From Rhizobium sullae (GTDB taxonomy: Bacteria; Pseudomonadota; Alphaproteobacteria; Rhizobiales; Rhizobiaceae): a DNA stretch of 64,000 bases. The notes under the pieces were generated by a model. That model searched no databases, had not been told where the DNA came from, and saw only the letters and a program-made list of their open reading frames with translations. Shown here one piece after another: positions 63,491 through 64,000 of the stretch. Within the stretch, counting starts at the first letter, position 1, and every line of letters starts with the position of its first letter. The translations under genes were made by a program, and so were the position numbers. The stretch spans positions 744,001 to 808,000 of the forward strand of contig NZ_CP104144.1 in the NCBI RefSeq assembly GCF_025200715.1. The letters run 5' to 3'.

Positions 63491-64000
63491 ATGGCACAGA
63501 TCGCATTTATCGGGCTCGGCAATATGGGCGGACCGATGGCGGCAAATCTCGTCAAGGCCGGGCATGAGGTGACGGGTTTTGATCTTGCTGCGCCAGTTCT
63601 CAAGGCGGCGGAGGAAACCGGCGTGAAGCCTGCGGGCCACATCAGCCAGGCGGTGGCCAATGCCGAGATCGTCGTCACGATGCTGCCGCAGGGCAAACAT
63701 GTGCTGACGGCCTGGCCAGACATTCTCGCTTCCATTCCCGCAGGAACACTGGTGATCGACTGCTCGACGATCGATGTCGAAAGCGCTCGCAAGGCCCATG
63801 CGATGGCCAAAACCGCAGGCTGCCTCTCGCTCGACGCTCCCGTCTCCGGCGGAACCGGCGGGGCAGCGGCCGGTACGCTGACCTTCATGGCGGGCGGTTC
63901 AAAAGAGAGTTTCGCCAAGGCAAAACCGATCCTCGAAGCCATGGGCAAGAAGATCGTCCACTGCGGCGAAGCGGGTGCTGGGCAGGCGGCCAAGATCTGC
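63491..64000 (+). CDS. mmsB: 3-hydroxyisobutyrate dehydrogenase family, 5' part (runs off window)
   Basis: From ATG 63491 (after GGAGG) an open frame of 170 codons reaches the end of the window. It has the NAD motif FIGLGNMGGPMAANL (6-20), the substrate site DAPVSGGTGGAAAG and the catalytic lysine K168 in GAGQAAK. The family oxidises beta-hydroxy acids to semialdehydes; in valine breakdown this is 3-hydroxyisobutyrate. Its place behind the importer and GMC genes suggests one catabolic operon. The relative tartronate semialdehyde reductase cannot be ruled out from this part alone. Confidence 0.88.
   Translation, partial: MAQIAFIGLGNMGGPMAANLVKAGHEVTGFDLAAPVLKAAEETGVKPAGHISQAVANAEIVVTMLPQGKHVLTAWPDILASIPAGTLVIDCSTIDVESARKAHAMAKTAGCLSLDAPVSGGTGGAAAGTLTFMAGGSKESFAKAKPILEAMGKKIVHCGEAGAGQAAKIC

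Noticed and set aside
1..64000. tRNA, rRNA, CRISPR array, phage or conjugation genes
   Set aside because: I looked for cloverleaf ends with CCA-type structure, rRNA landmarks, regularly spaced repeats, integrases and relaxases and recognised none.

Overview
The window looks like chromosome or chromid DNA of a fast-growing rhizobium (family Rhizobiaceae). The reasons are the gene families present (a rhizobial 46-residue Lys/Arg-rich protein, a DUF6481 protein, ExoF/ExoY-type polysaccharide genes, a uronate dehydrogenase close to the Agrobacterium enzyme), the GC-rich codon use of the catabolic genes, and the abundance of ABC uptake operons. The genus is an inference. No tRNA, rRNA, CRISPR array or intact insertion sequence was recognised.

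Layout. (1) 1-4250: the 3' end of a sugar-alcohol dehydrogenase, small rhizobial proteins, then a probable cold-adaptation group: a cold-shock protein with a clear promoter and long leader, a DUF6481 protein and a fatty acid desaturase. (2) 4272-22219: two divergent operons around a shared control region near 12.6-12.8 kb. The minus-strand operon encodes a peptide/nickel-type (family 5) ABC importer and two enolase-superfamily sugar-acid dehydratases; its fused two-domain ATPase is split by an apparent 2-base frameshift. The plus-strand operon encodes an RraA-like protein, a GntR/FadR regulator, a uronate dehydrogenase, an SMP-30 lactonase, a DapA-family aldolase/dehydratase and a second family 5 importer. 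Together they read as uptake and oxidation of uronates or uronate oligomers through lactone, aldarate and keto-deoxy-aldarate. (3) 22.24-22.41 kb: a decayed copy of the tail of the dehydrogenase found at position 1, marking the edge of the next region.

(4) About 22.4-52.2 kb: a surface or exopolysaccharide locus, more AT-rich than its flanks, especially between genes. It has an ExoY-like initiating transferase, four GT4 glycosyltransferases, a WbpM/FlaA1-type membrane dehydratase, flippase, polymerase, ExoF-like export protein and a Wzc/ExoP-like co-polymerase with degenerate kinase motifs. Three additions stand out: a sulfation set (CysD, CysNC and two sulfotransferases), a secreted pectate-lyase-fold protein with calcium repeats, and a tightly overlapping set (formyltransferase, PIG-L deacetylase, DegT aminotransferase, PHP protein, ATP-grasp ligase, SDR epimerase) that I infer modifies an amino sugar. 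The predicted product is a sulfated polysaccharide carrying an unusually substituted amino sugar.

(5) 52.3-64 kb: housekeeping and catabolic genes: a dihydrolipoamide-dehydrogenase-like flavoprotein, a DUF4126 membrane protein, glutaryl-CoA dehydrogenase, a cupin, a LysR regulator, a complete Liv-type ABC importer, a choline-dehydrogenase-like GMC oxidoreductase and the start of a 3-hydroxyisobutyrate dehydrogenase that runs off the window.
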